The notes beneath the pieces are model-generated. The model saw only the letters and a program-made list of their open reading frames with translations. It did not search any database and was not told the origin of the DNA. From Megasphaera sp. (GTDB lineage Bacteria; Bacillota; Negativicutes; Veillonellales; Megasphaeraceae), in contig JALCNL010000009.1 of assembly GCA_022649055.1 (NCBI GenBank), positions 1 to 40,309 of the forward strand: 40,309 nt of DNA, written 5' to 3'. This document shows positions 8,698 to 16,456 of this stretch, in pieces (position 1 is the stretch's first letter; each line of letters opens with the position of its first letter). The position numbers were made by a program, and so were the translations under genes.

Positions 8698-9747
8698 ATG
8701 AAGCAGACAAAAATGGTGCATATTACCAATGTAGATGCAGCGAAGAATGTGTTTGAAGAAGCTGGCCATATTATTAGAAATGGCGGACTTGTGGTATTTC
8801 CGACGGAGACTGTATATGGTATTGGCGCAAACGGTCTTGATGCAGAGGCTTGCAGAGGTATTTATGCTGCTAAAGGACGCCCAAGCGACAATCCTCTGAT
8901 TTTGACTGTTCCAGACAAAGAGGCTGTGAAGAAGGTTGCGGCGTTTATTACGCCAGCTGCGCAAAAACTTCTTGATACATTTTGGCCGGGACCGCTTACT
9001 ATTATTTTTCCGCGTCAGCCGCATATTCCGGATGCCGCGACAGGCGGATTAGATACAGTGGCACTTCGGTGCCCGGATCATAAAATTGCGCGTGCTTTTT
9101 TGCAGGCAGCAGGTGTTCCCGTAGCGGGTCCCAGCGCTAATTTATCCGGACGACCCAGTCCGACGACAGCCGAGGAAGTGGCTCATGACATGAATGGCCG
9201 GGTCGATATGATTATTGACGGAGGGCCTTGCCATATTGGCGTGGAGTCGACTATAGTCGAATGTAATGCCGATGACACAGTGACGATTCTTCGTCCGGGT
9301 GCGATTACTTTAGAAATGCTGAAAAAAATAATCCCCCATGTCCTTATAGATACTAATTTGGTAACCGGTAAAGGTATACCTAAGGCACCGGGTATGAAAT
9401 ATAGGCATTATGCACCGGCAGCTCCTATGACGGTAGCTGTTGGAACTGTGAAAAATGTGACGTTTAAATTGAGAGAACTTTATATAAAGGCAGGCCGGGA
9501 AGGGAAAACAGTAGGTTTTCTTGTAAGCCGGCAAGTTGCGGATGCTTTTCCAAAAGAACTGATGTATATTTGGGGAGATCATGGTGATAAACCAGCATTA
9601 GCCAGCCAGTTGTATACAGGACTGTTGTTTTTTGACAACGTGAAGGTGGATTATATTTTGGCTGAAGGTGTTGATGCAGCGGGACTTGGAATGGCTATCA
9701 TGAATCGCATGAAAAAAGCTGCCGGCGGTGATGTAATAGAAGTATAA
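8698..9747 (+). CDS. tsaC: L-threonylcarbamoyladenylate synthase (TsaC/Sua5, long form)
   Basis: This enzyme makes threonylcarbamoyl-AMP from threonine, bicarbonate and ATP, the first step of the universal t6A37 tRNA modification. The YrdC domain is recognised by GGLVVFPTETVYGIGANG, the KGRPSDNPL motif and the PSANLSGRPSPTTAEEV segment. After about residue 215 there is a linker (KGIPKAPGMKYRHYAPAAP) and a C-terminal Sua5 domain. At 349 aa it is the two-domain Sua5 type rather than the short TsaC. The ATG at 8698 has only a weak upstream GAGTAGA site, consistent with translation coupled to prmC. Confidence 0.93.
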   Translation: MKQTKMVHITNVDAAKNVFEEAGHIIRNGGLVVFPTETVYGIGANGLDAEACRGIYAAKGRPSDNPLILTVPDKEAVKKVAAFITPAAQKLLDTFWPGPLTIIFPRQPHIPDAATGGLDTVALRCPDHKIARAFLQAAGVPVAGPSANLSGRPSPTTAEEVAHDMNGRVDMIIDGGPCHIGVESTIVECNADDTVTILRPGAITLEMLKKIIPHVLIDTNLVTGKGIPKAPGMKYRHYAPAAPMTVAVGTVKNVTFKLRELYIKAGREGKTVGFLVSRQVADAFPKELMYIWGDHGDKPALASQLYTGLLFFDNVKVDYILAEGVDAAGLGMAIMNRMKKAAGGDVIEV

Positions 9748-9751
9748 GAGT

Positions 9752-9804
9752 AAATCCCTTGTTGAAAGTATTGTAGTATAAGGTACTTTTCAAGGGATTT
9801 TTTT
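9752..9804 (+). terminator. Intrinsic terminator ending the rpmE-tsaC cluster
   Basis: AAATCCCTTG (9752-9761) pairs with CAAGGGATTT (9791-9800), with extra pairing inside (GAAAGTA/TACTTTT). A T run continues to 9804. Confidence 0.88.
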
Positions 9805-9916
9805 GATGATTATCTATTCGATATTACTGTAAAAACAAACAATTGTTAATCATGTCTATTCATGATACGGGTTAAGCGTTATAATAAAAATAATTAAGAT
9901 TACAGGAGGGAAATAC

Positions 9917-10354
9917 ATGAAATTAGTTATTGGTAGTGACCATGGCGGATTTGCCTTAAAAGAAAACATTAAAGGCTATTTGCAGGAACAGGGTATTGAG
10001 TTTACCGATTACGGGACAATGACTCCAGAACGTTGTGATTATCCGGTTATTGCAAAAAAAGTTGCTGAAGCAGTTGCGGATGGTACTTTTAATCGTGGAA
10101 TTTTGATTTGCGGTACCGGAATAGGCGTTGGTATTGCCGCTAATAAAGTACACGGTATACGAGCTGCTTTATGTCATGATTGTTTTTCTGCAGAATATTC
10201 TCGCCGCCACAATGATGCCAATATTCTGACTATGGGTGAACGTGTCATTGGACCGGGCTTGGCTAGAGAAATTGTAAAAATTTGGCTGGATACTCCGTTT
10301 GATGGTGGTCGTCACGCAGTTCGTGTCGGCATGATTAATGAAATGGATAAATAA
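9917..10354 (+). CDS. rpiB: Ribose-5-phosphate isomerase B
   Basis: RpiB interconverts ribose 5-phosphate and ribulose 5-phosphate in the pentose phosphate pathway. The 145-aa product opens with [12 protein letters not shown], has the active-site [13 protein letters not shown] (catalytic Cys) and the [14 protein letters not shown] segment, all typical of RpiB. It follows an ACAGGAGG site. A TATAAT at 9880-9885 is a likely -10 element, although the -35 is weak. The upp gene starts 35 bases downstream, so the two likely form an operon linking pentose phosphate and PRPP-dependent salvage. Confidence 0.95.
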   Translation: MKLVIGSDHGGFALKENIKGYLQEQGIEFTDYGTMTPERCDYPVIAKKVAEAVADGTFNRGILICGTGIGVGIAANKVHGIRAALCHDCFSAEYSRRHNDANILTMGERVIGPGLAREIVKIWLDTPFDGGRHAVRVGMINEMDK

Positions 10355-10389
10355 TTATGTTATATAAACAAGAAGGAGGCTTGTGCAAC

Positions 10390-11013
10390 ATGCATGTACA
10401 AGTGATGGATCACCCACTGATTCAACATAAGGTTACGTTAATGAGAATGAAAGAAACGGGATCGAAGGATTTTCGAGATTTATTAGTAGAAATTACGATG
10501 CTTATGGGATATGAAATAACCCGGGACCTTCCACTGGAAGATGTGGAAATTGAAACACCGATTACAAAAATGACAGGGAAACAGTTGAGCGGCAAACAAC
10601 TAGGAATTGTTCCGGTCCTTCGTGCGGGACTTGGTATGGTTCAGGGACTGCTCAATTTGATTCCGACTGCTAAAGTAGGGCATATTGGCTTATACAGGGA
10701 TCCTAAGACATTGAAGCCTGTAGAATATTATTGCAAATTGCCGGATGTACAGGATCGAGATTTTATTATTGTAGATCCCATGCTGGCGACGGGAGGCAGT
10801 GCCGCAGCGGCTATTACCATGCTCAAGAACCGTGGCATCAAAAATATTAAGCTGATGTGTTTGGTTGCGGCGCCGCAGGGCGTACAGGAAATCAATAAGC
10901 AGCATCCTGATGTTCGTATTTTTGTAGCTGCTTTGGATGATAAATTGAACGAAAATGGATATATTGTACCAGGCTTAGGTGATGCCGGTGATCGGATATT
11001 CGGTACAAAATAA
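10390..11013 (+). CDS. upp: Uracil phosphoribosyltransferase
   Basis: Upp converts uracil and PRPP to UMP. The 207-aa protein has the PRPP-binding signature [14 protein letters not shown], the conserved [16 protein letters not shown], and the uracil-binding C-terminus [18 protein letters not shown]. The ATG at 10390 has AAGGAGG ten bases upstream. The frame starts earlier at 10357, but those codons include the ribosome binding site itself. It is co-directional with rpiB and followed by a terminator. Confidence 0.96.
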   Translation: MHVQVMDHPLIQHKVTLMRMKETGSKDFRDLLVEITMLMGYEITRDLPLEDVEIETPITKMTGKQLSGKQLGIVPVLRAGLGMVQGLLNLIPTAKVGHIGLYRDPKTLKPVEYYCKLPDVQDRDFIIVDPMLATGGSAAAAITMLKNRGIKNIKLMCLVAAPQGVQEINKQHPDVRIFVAALDDKLNENGYIVPGLGDAGDRIFGTK

Positions 11014-11046
11014 GATATAGATGAACATAGGATGGAATTATATATA

Positions 11047-11100
11047 TTACAGCCGTCGGTTGATCTGCGTATGCAGTGCAGTCGGCGGCTGTAATTTTTT
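11047..11100 (+). terminator. Intrinsic terminator after upp
   Basis: A 12-bp stem with one G-T pair (11047-11058 with 11083-11094) is followed by six T residues. It ends the rpiB-upp transcript. The remaining bases to 11218 show nothing else recognisable. Confidence 0.88.
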
Positions 11101-11218
11101 ATTTGTGAGTAACGTTTGAACAGAAATAGGTTTTACTTTACAGCATAGGATAAAAAGTTTAAATGAATAAAAAATACGAAGTTTTGACAGATACTAGCAT
11201 GTGATTTATACTTCAGGG

Positions 11219-12157
11219 TCAATGGGCACAGTCTTCAAATCCATTTTCTAATTCCAAAAGATTATACGGTGTTTCTTGATATACGGTATTAAGCCAATTG
11301 TGATAGAATAGATGAGCATAGCTGCACCAAATAAAGGAGGGCGTCTGCGTGTCGTCATTATTAGGATAATAGTTGGTTGGAATATCAATAGGAAGTCCTT
11401 TGTTCTTGTCACGAATATATTCTGTTTCCAAAGTGCATCGATCATATTCGAAATGTCCGAGGATAAATATTCTGCGAATGTTTTTTGTACTTAAAATATT
11501 GATGCCCGTTTCTTTAGAGCAGGATAAAATTTGCAATTCCGGTATAGTGCGTGCATACATTTCGTCGATTGCCGTGTGCCTCGATTGAGGGATAAAATAA
11601 CGATCATCAAAGCCTCGCAGCAGCGGATGATGTTTGACCGTCAGCTGATACTCATAAATACCGAATAATTTTTTTGAAAGTGTATGTTTATGAATGCCAT
11701 AATAGTGATAGAGAGCTGCTTGAGCTCCCCAGCAAAAATGAATGACAGAAAATACATGGGTTTTAGACCATTCAAGATAGGTAATGATTTCCTGCCAGTA
11801 ATCTACATCTTCAAAGTCAGATAACTCTACAGGAGCACCGGTAATCAGCAGGCCATCATAATATCTGTTTTGAATATCAGAAAATGTGTAATAACATTCT
11901 TCGAGATACGTGGGATCTGTATGTGTGCTCTGATGAGTAGCTGTGTGGCAGAAATCCACTTCTATTTGTAAAGGTGAATCTCCTAAAAGCCGTAATAACT
12001 GCAATTCCGTTGGTTTTTTGAGAGGCATTAAATTAAGGATAAGAATTTTTAACGGACGAATATCTTGATGGAGGGCTCTTCCTTGTTCAATAGTAAAGAT
12101 ACCTTCTTTTTGTAAGATTTCTTTTGCCGATACGTGATCGGAAATTTGAATTGGCAT
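11219..12157 (-). CDS. metA: Homoserine O-acetyltransferase (MetA family, acetyl-CoA type)
   Basis: The enzyme activates homoserine by O-acylation at the start of methionine synthesis. The 312-aa protein carries the catalytic triad: Cys142 in HFCWGAQAAL, His235 and Glu237 in GHFEYD. Residue 111, in GAPVE, is glutamate. In this family Glu at 111 is associated with acetyl-CoA use and Gly, as in E. coli, with succinyl-CoA, so the product is predicted to be O-acetylhomoserine. That matches the adjacent metY. It uses AAGGAG ten bases before ATG 12157, and lies 30 bases downstream of metY in the same T-box-controlled transcript. Confidence 0.94.
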   Translation of the reverse strand: MPIQISDHVSAKEILQKEGIFTIEQGRALHQDIRPLKILILNLMPLKKPTELQLLRLLGDSPLQIEVDFCHTATHQSTHTDPTYLEECYYTFSDIQNRYYDGLLITGAPVELSDFEDVDYWQEIITYLEWSKTHVFSVIHFCWGAQAALYHYYGIHKHTLSKKLFGIYEYQLTVKHHPLLRGFDDRYFIPQSRHTAIDEMYARTIPELQILSCSKETGINILSTKNIRRIFILGHFEYDRCTLETEYIRDKNKGLPIDIPTNYYPNNDDTQTPSFIWCSYAHLFYHNWLNTVYQETPYNLLELENGFEDCAH

Positions 12158-12187
12158 ATGTCCAGCACTCCTTATTGAAATAATATA

Positions 12188-13471
12188 TTATTTGGTTTTT
12201 GCCAGAGCCTGTTGGATATCTTCGATAAGATCGTCTACATTTTCCAGCCCGATAGAAATACGAATAGTACCGGGAGTGATGCCGCAGGCATGCAATGCAT
12301 CTTCATTCAGTTGCTGGTGGGTGGTGGATGCAGGATGAACTAGCAGTGATTTTGAATCCCCTACATTTGCCAGGTCAGAAAAAATTTCTGCACCGTCAAT
12401 AAACGCACGAGCTGCTTTATATCCGCCATTAAGTTCGAAGGAAAAGATGGAGCCCGCTCCGTTGGGGAAATATTTCTGCGCTAGTTTATAGTAAGGAGAA
12501 GACGGTAAGGTGGGATAATTTACTTTAGCAACATCTTCATGGTTTTCTAAAAATTCAGCGATTTTTTCGGCGTTCTTTACATGACGTTCTACACGCAGGG
12601 ATAAAGATTCAATGCCTTGCAGCAGCAGCCAGGCATTAAAAGGACTGATACAAGCGCCCAGATCGCGTAATGTTTTAGCGCGAATGCGAGTAACAAAACT
12701 GGCTGTGGGAATATCTTTAGCAAAGTTAACACCGTTATAAGCGGGATCGGGAGAAGTGATTTTCGGAAAACGGCCGGATTCTTTCCAATTGAATTTTCCG
12801 TTTTCTATGATAAGACCACCTAGGCTAGTGCCATGGCCGCCGATGAATTTTGTTGCTGAATGGACAACAATATCTGCTCCATGGTCAAGCGGCCGGAATA
12901 AAAAAGGAGTAGCAAACGTATTATCCACAATTACCGGAAGTCCGTTATCATGAGCGATTTTTGCAATAGCTTCAAAATCAGGAATATTAATTGCGGGATT
13001 ACCTAAACTTTCAAGATAGACAGCCTTTGTTTTGGTATTAATAGCCGCTGTGATTTCTTCGGGGTTATCTGCATTGACGAAACGAGTGGTAATTCCTAAA
13101 TTCTGCAATGTTTCACTAAATAATTCAAATGTGCCGCCATACAAAGTGGAAGCGGATATAATTTCATCATTGGCGCCTGCCAGATTTAATATAGAATATG
13201 CGATAGCGGCCATGCCGCTGGCAGTTGCTAAGCCAGCCGTACCGTTTTCCAATGCAGCGATCCGTTCTTCTAAAACAGATTGTGTGGGATTGGTAAGACG
13301 GCTGTAGATATACCCTGGTTTGCGCAGCGCAAATAAATCTTCTCCCTCCTGTGTATCTTTAAATACATACGATGTTGTCTGATAAATAGGGACAGCCCGG
13401 GAACCTGTTGCTGGATCGGCAATTTGACCGGCATGTTGCTGTAATGTTTCGAAATGATAATTTTTACTCAT
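12188..13471 (-). CDS. metY: O-acetylhomoserine sulfhydrylase (PLP-dependent)
   Basis: This Cys/Met-metabolism PLP enzyme converts O-acetylhomoserine plus sulfide to homocysteine. The 427-aa length and sequence fit Met[21 protein letters not shown] at the start, [20 protein letters not shown], and the PLP lysine Lys208 in [13 protein letters not shown]. The late [16 protein letters not shown] motif is also typical. The start has an AGGAGG-type site. It precedes metA and follows a methionine-type T-box, so the operon makes homocysteine from homoserine by direct sulfhydrylation when charged tRNA-Met is scarce. Confidence 0.95.
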   Translation of the reverse strand: MSKNYHFETLQQHAGQIADPATGSRAVPIYQTTSYVFKDTQEGEDLFALRKPGYIYSRLTNPTQSVLEERIAALENGTAGLATASGMAAIAYSILNLAGANDEIISASTLYGGTFELFSETLQNLGITTRFVNADNPEEITAAINTKTKAVYLESLGNPAINIPDFEAIAKIAHDNGLPVIVDNTFATPFLFRPLDHGADIVVHSATKFIGGHGTSLGGLIIENGKFNWKESGRFPKITSPDPAYNGVNFAKDIPTASFVTRIRAKTLRDLGACISPFNAWLLLQGIESLSLRVERHVKNAEKIAEFLENHEDVAKVNYPTLPSSPYYKLAQKYFPNGAGSIFSFELNGGYKAARAFIDGAEIFSDLANVGDSKSLLVHPASTTHQQLNEDALHACGITPGTIRISIGLENVDDLIEDIQQALAKTK

Positions 13472-13533
13472 AATATATACCTCCTGAATAGATAATTTTT
13501 AACTTGAAGGTTGTAACGTACGGAAGTTTGCAA

Positions 13534-13811
13534 TAAAAAAAGCTTCCATCCCCCTAACAAGGGACGGAAGCACCGTGATACCACCCAATTTTGTTTAATC
13601 CTCACGAATTAAACCTCTTCAAGTACGCAGACTTATAAAAAGCCTTTAATACTCTAGTGCTGTAACGGGCACGCCCGGATTGTCTAATTATTCGACATAT
13701 CTGCTCGGAGTCCATTTTCCATAAGGTGTCATGTACTCTCTTTCACCAAACGAGAGCTCTCTGCAACAATCTTCTTTATGTACTCTTCTCTTCATTGCAA
13801 CTTTCAAGTTT
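13534..13811 (-). promoter_or_regulatory. T-box leader, methionine specifier, upstream of metY-metA
   Basis: Read on the minus strand, this leader has a T-box sequence (GGGTGGTATCACGG, around 13573-13587) followed by a terminator hairpin (about 13542-13552 with 13561-13571) and a U run at 13541-13535. Stem I is visible: a lower helix GAGT/ACTC, an upper helix CATAA/TTATG, and between them a specifier loop containing AUG followed by G (codon at 13713-13715). The triplet reads methionine, matching the operon. The T-box bulge reads UAUCACGG rather than the usual UACCGCGG. Confidence 0.9.
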
Positions 13812-13817
13812 TGCCTA

Positions 13818-13846
13818 AGTCTAACATGGAGAAAAATATTTGTCAA
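13818..13846 (-). promoter_or_regulatory. Sigma-70 promoter of the metY-metA T-box transcript
   Basis: On the minus strand, TTGACA (13846-13841) and TAGACT (13823-13818) are separated by exactly 17 bases. Transcription would start near 13811, at the beginning of the T-box leader. Confidence 0.75.
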
Positions 13847-13906
13847 TTTATTTTTTGTAAAAAATAAAGACGGTATATATGAATAATGAAGTTATGTAAA
13901 AAATCC

Positions 13907-13935
13907 TTGACAAAGAAGAGTTTAATCTATAGAAT
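13907..13935 (+). promoter_or_regulatory. Sigma-70 promoter of rplM-rpsI
   Basis: A perfect TTGACA (13907-13912), 17-base spacer and TAGAAT (13930-13935) lie about 95 bases before rplM, leaving a structured leader of nearly 90 bases. Confidence 0.8.
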
Positions 13936-13941
13936 ATATGA

Positions 13942-14029
13942 GTAAGCTTTTGACTTGGAATCCACTAGCCCCGGATGAAAAGCTGCAAAGCTTTGGTTAG
14001 TTAGTCGTATCAGGGAGGAATTATACAGC
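13942..14029 (+). promoter_or_regulatory. Structured rplM leader, probable L13 autoregulatory element
   Basis: The untranslated leader folds into nested helices: GACT/AGTC (13952-13955, 14003-14006), CTAGCC/GGTTAG (13965-13970, 13995-14000) and AAAGCT/AGCTTT with a GCAA tetraloop (13979-13984, 13989-13994). It ends just before the GGGAGGAA ribosome binding site. Firmicutes rplM genes are known to carry an L13 leader through which the protein represses its own operon. Assignment to that family is by position and compact fold, not by alignment. Confidence 0.55.
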
Positions 14030-14470
14030 ATGAAAACTACATTTATGGCCAACCCGAGCAACATCGAACGGAAATGGTTTGTTGTTGACGCTGAAGGTCA
14101 GACTTTAGGACGTCTTGCTGCCGAAGTTGCAAAAGTTCTTCGGGGAAAACATAAACCTACATTTACACCGCATATGGACACGGGTGATTATGTCATCGTT
14201 ATCAATGCAGAAAAGGTTAAGTTAACAGGCAAGAAATTAATAAAAAAGATTTATTTCCGCCATTCCGGTTATCCCGGTGGTGCAACCTACACACAAGCAG
14301 GTCATATGCTAGAAACACATCCGGAACGTGTTGTTGAAATGGCAATTAAGGGAATGATTCCCCATACTAAATTGGGTGAACAGATGTATCGGAAATTGAA
14401 CGTGTATGCAGGTCCGGAACATCCACATCAGGCACAGAAACCTGAAGTTTTAAATTTAGATATTCGTTAA
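14030..14470 (+). CDS. rplM: 50S ribosomal protein L13
   Basis: The 146-aa product matches L13: [40 protein letters not shown], and [20 protein letters not shown] are signature stretches. L13 is an early assembly protein of the large subunit. It uses GGGAGGAA upstream of ATG 14030 and is followed 18 bases later by rpsI, the usual rplM-rpsI pair. The upstream leader may mediate feedback by L13. Confidence 0.97.
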   Translation: MKTTFMANPSNIERKWFVVDAEGQTLGRLAAEVAKVLRGKHKPTFTPHMDTGDYVIVINAEKVKLTGKKLIKKIYFRHSGYPGGATYTQAGHMLETHPERVVEMAIKGMIPHTKLGEQMYRKLNVYAGPEHPHQAQKPEVLNLDIR

Positions 14471-14488
14471 AACCGGGAGGAAGATTTC

Positions 14489-14881
14489 ATGGCAGTAGCA
14501 CAGTACTACGGCACTGGCCGTAGAAAGACATCGGTTGCCAGAGTTCGTCTGGTTCCGGGTCAAGGCAAAATCGTAGTAAACAAAAAAGAATTAAATGAAT
14601 ATTTCGGTCGTAAAACGCTGGAATTAGTTATTAAACAGCCGCTCGTATTGACAGGTGTTACCGAACAGTATGATGTCGTTGCTGACGTAAAAGGTGGTGG
14701 ACCGTCAGGTCAAGCCGGTGCTATTCGGCATGGCATCAGTCGGGCACTTCTCGAAGTAGATCAGGATTTTCGTCAGTCATTAAAAAAGGCTGGTCTTTTG
14801 ACTCGTGATCCGCGTGAAAAAGAACGTCGCAAATATGGTTTGAAGAAAGCTAGAAAAGCTTCACAGTTCAGCAAACGTTAA
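14489..14881 (+). CDS. rpsI: 30S ribosomal protein S9
   Basis: The 130-aa product matches S9: [19 protein letters not shown] at the start, [19 protein letters not shown] in the middle, and the basic C-terminus [11 protein letters not shown] that reaches the P-site tRNA. It has a GGGAGGAAG site before ATG 14489 and is the last gene of the rplM operon. Confidence 0.97.
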   Translation: MAVAQYYGTGRRKTSVARVRLVPGQGKIVVNKKELNEYFGRKTLELVIKQPLVLTGVTEQYDVVADVKGGGPSGQAGAIRHGISRALLEVDQDFRQSLKKAGLLTRDPREKERRKYGLKKARKASQFSKR

Positions 14882-14888
14882 TTTTATT

Positions 14889-14955
14889 ATCACAATATAT
14901 AAAGGCAGGCCGCGTAAATATTTTATTTATGCGGTTTGTTTTTATATATTGTGAT
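14889..14955 (+). terminator. Large nested hairpin terminator after rpsI
   Basis: A perfect 15-bp outer stem (14889-14903 with 14941-14955) contains an inner hairpin closed by CCGC/GCGG. It begins eight bases after the rpsI stop. The T-rich tail is short, so termination plus 3'-end protection are both plausible roles. Confidence 0.75.
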
Positions 14956-15104
14956 TTTATACAAGGACAGTTTTATATTCCTCTATAGCTTTTGCTTTGT
15001 GTTTGTGATATACTATAAAGGTAAAAGGTAACAATTAGAACTGAGCTAATTATAAACATTTGTCGATTGTAAGATATATGAAATAGAAAAGCCTTTTGGA
15101 GTGT

Positions 15105-15220
15105 TATAATATGTAATGAAACGGCAAGACCTTTTGGAAGGTGGGGATGGAAAAACTTTCTGCAATACAAATAAGATGAGTATCCTCATAGTTAAAACAC
15201 TCAGGCGGAGTGTTTTTTTG
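15105..15220 (+). ncRNA. Candidate small structured RNA with own promoter and terminator (unassigned)
   Basis: An extended -10 element (TG-T-TATAAT, TATAAT at 15105-15110) is followed by about 100 bases with three hairpins: ACCTT/AAGGT (15129-15133, 15138-15142), ATGAG/CTCAT (15176-15180, 15185-15189), and a 9-bp terminator stem (15194-15202, 15208-15216) with seven Ts. The 75-aa gene begins 43 bases after the terminator. It may be a small RNA or a transcription-attenuating leader for that gene. I could not match it to a riboswitch class. A 39-codon frame from 15116 also crosses it, but it runs through the terminator and has no ribosome binding site. Confidence 0.5.
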
Positions 15221-15262
15221 TTATTTATGCAATGATATTTTTAATATGCGGGAGGCTTTTTT

Positions 15263-15490
15263 ATGATAGATAAAACAAAGCTAAAACCATGTACGTATCA
15301 TCGTTCAGGATATTTTGAAGTGAATCATGATGTGGATAATACACATTATAATGGTTTTGTAGATCCGAATAAAATTGATGAACTTTATGATGAAAATTAT
15401 AATCCGGTACCTATGTCATCATTTAGTATAGATCAGGAATACTATGATCGATATTGTAAGAAAATTGATAAAAAAACAGATACATTATAA
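15263..15490 (+). CDS. Small hypothetical protein, 75 aa
   Basis: The ATG at 15263 follows GCGGGAGG with good spacing and opens a 75-codon frame. The product is soluble, acidic and tyrosine-rich, containing RSGYFEVNHDVDNTHYNGFVD, and shows no signal peptide or membrane span. I do not recognise the family. It sits between two candidate structured RNAs, the first ending just before it and the second starting about 25 bases after it. Confidence 0.65.
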   Translation: MIDKTKLKPCTYHRSGYFEVNHDVDNTHYNGFVDPNKIDELYDENYNPVPMSSFSIDQEYYDRYCKKIDKKTDTL

Positions 15491-15515
15491 TTTTTGATTT
15501 CCTCAAAATTATAAT

Positions 15516-15706
15516 GGGTGGCGGAAAAGATAGACGCAGGGGCATCATATTACTTTATCAGTAGTTATAACGTTCTAAGTATATAATGCCTTGATGAACC
15601 CGACAGATACAGTAATGATCTGATCGGCCATTCATCCTGTAAGGTGCAAATCCTTACCCCATTCATTGTCAGGTAAAGGCGCCCATATAATGTGGGTGTC
15701 TTTTTA
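15516..15706 (+). ncRNA. Candidate riboswitch-like structured RNA (unassigned)
   Basis: About 160 bases fold into a multi-branched unit: a closing stem between GGGTG (15516-15520) and CGCCC (15680-15684); an arm closed by GGCAT/ATGCC; an arm closed by GATGAA/TTCATC with inner CGA/TCG and AGAT/ATCT pairs; and an arm GTAAGG/CCTTAC. The 3' strand of the closing stem is also the 5' strand of a 9-bp terminator (15678-15686 with 15692-15700) followed by five Ts. The two stems are mutually exclusive, the architecture of a transcriptional riboswitch. A TATAAT at 15510-15515 lies just upstream. No intact plus-strand gene follows for 1.1 kb. No known class fits by eye. Confidence 0.55.
15678..15705 (+). 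terminator. Terminator of the structured RNA
   Basis: A 9-bp stem with three G-T pairs (15678-15686 with 15692-15700), a 5-base loop and a TTTTT tail. Its 5' arm overlaps the closing stem of the upstream RNA fold. Confidence 0.7.
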
Positions 15707-15800
15707 TGTATGATAACCATATATGTAGATCAAATAATTTCGTTACATGTTATAATTATATGCTTATCATTTTTTGATACGCGCAAAGTTTCAAGTGAGA

Positions 15801-16001
15801 TTATTTTTTCTTTTTTCTTTGAATTTCAAACACATCACAAATGCAAGTGGTTACTGAAGTTGCAATTATTACTCTTAAAAGTTGGGCAACGTTATTATAA
15901 TCTTTGTTTTGAATCGATTTAGCAATTGTTTTACAATCGTTTTCTAAGTTGCTATTGGATAAGGCTTGTGAGCAAATAGCATATATGTCTTTTTCAGTCA
16001 T
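15801..16001 (-). CDS. Small hypothetical protein, 66 aa
   Basis: On the minus strand an ATG at 16001 follows a GGGTG site by about seven bases. A GTG three codons upstream is possible but has no site. The product starts MTEKDIYAICSQALS, looks all-helical and soluble, and ends in a lysine-rich tail. A hydrophobic stretch LLRVIIATSVTTCICDVF spans about residues 41-58. The minus strand has TTCCAA and TATATT elements with 17-base spacing just upstream. I do not recognise the family. Confidence 0.5.
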   Translation of the reverse strand: MTEKDIYAICSQALSNSNLENDCKTIAKSIQNKDYNNVAQLLRVIIATSVTTCICDVFEIQRKKKK

Positions 16002-16069
16002 TTTAATCACCCGATTCTATTATTTAAGAATATAATTGTAAAAGTATGATATTGGAATGATGTAAAAAT

Positions 16070-16109
16070 AGCTTATGTAAAAATAAGTGTTTTACATAAG
16101 CTGTTTTTT
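16070..16109. terminator. Bidirectional intrinsic terminator in the gene-poor region
   Basis: A perfect 13-bp stem (16070-16082 with 16090-16102), 7-base loop and seven Ts on the plus strand; on the minus strand it is followed by ATTTTT. No intact gene directly precedes it on the plus strand, so it may close the RNA or decayed genes upstream, or a short minus-strand transcript. Confidence 0.8.
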
Positions 16110-16149
16110 TACAATATCGAAATCATTAAGAATTAATGTTTGTTTTTTT

Positions 16150-16260
16150 TCATTTTTCATCATTTTTACCAATAATGTAGTTAATATACTCCTCTTTTTA
16201 TCGGTATTTTTCTTTTAATCTCTCTTTTTCGTCTAAAATTAAATCATTTAATGTAATCAT
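16150..16260 (-). pseudogene. Short coding-like minus-strand frame interrupted by a stop codon
   Basis: From ATG 16260, seven bases after a GAGG site, the frame reads 20 residues (starting MITLNDLILDEKERL) to a TAA at 16200-16198. Beyond it the same frame continues KEEYINYIIGKNDEK to a second stop at 16152-16150. The charged, helical composition on both sides of the stop suggests a decayed small gene, although a genuine 20-aa peptide is equally possible. A further short frame (16163-16092, 23 aa) lies beyond and ends inside the terminator hairpin. Confidence 0.3.
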
Positions 16261-16456
16261 AATGGAGCCTCATATATTAAGAAGTACATACAAGTATAAT
16301 AGTTGCTGATTAATATTATACCATAAAAATATGAAAATATATAAATGCGTCCTGTTTTGGTCAAATAGACATGTAATTTTCAGATTTTGTATGTTGTTTT
16401 CAATGCGCGGAGTTTAAGATAAATAAAAAGAAAATGATGATTTATTAATGATGTAA

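Noticed and set aside
15116-15235. 39-codon frame across the first structured RNA
   Set aside because: There is no ribosome binding site, its start codon lies at the predicted transcript start, and it crosses the intrinsic terminator.
15516-15690. Assignment of the structured RNA to the SAM-I or cobalamin riboswitch class
   Set aside because: Isolated word matches exist, but the GRGGGA and GCAACC elements of SAM-I and the conserved core of cobalamin switches are missing, and the arms pair differently.
15692-15922. 76-aa plus-strand frame downstream of the structured RNA
   Set aside because: It starts inside the terminator hairpin, has no ribosome binding site, and overlaps the better supported 66-aa minus-strand frame.
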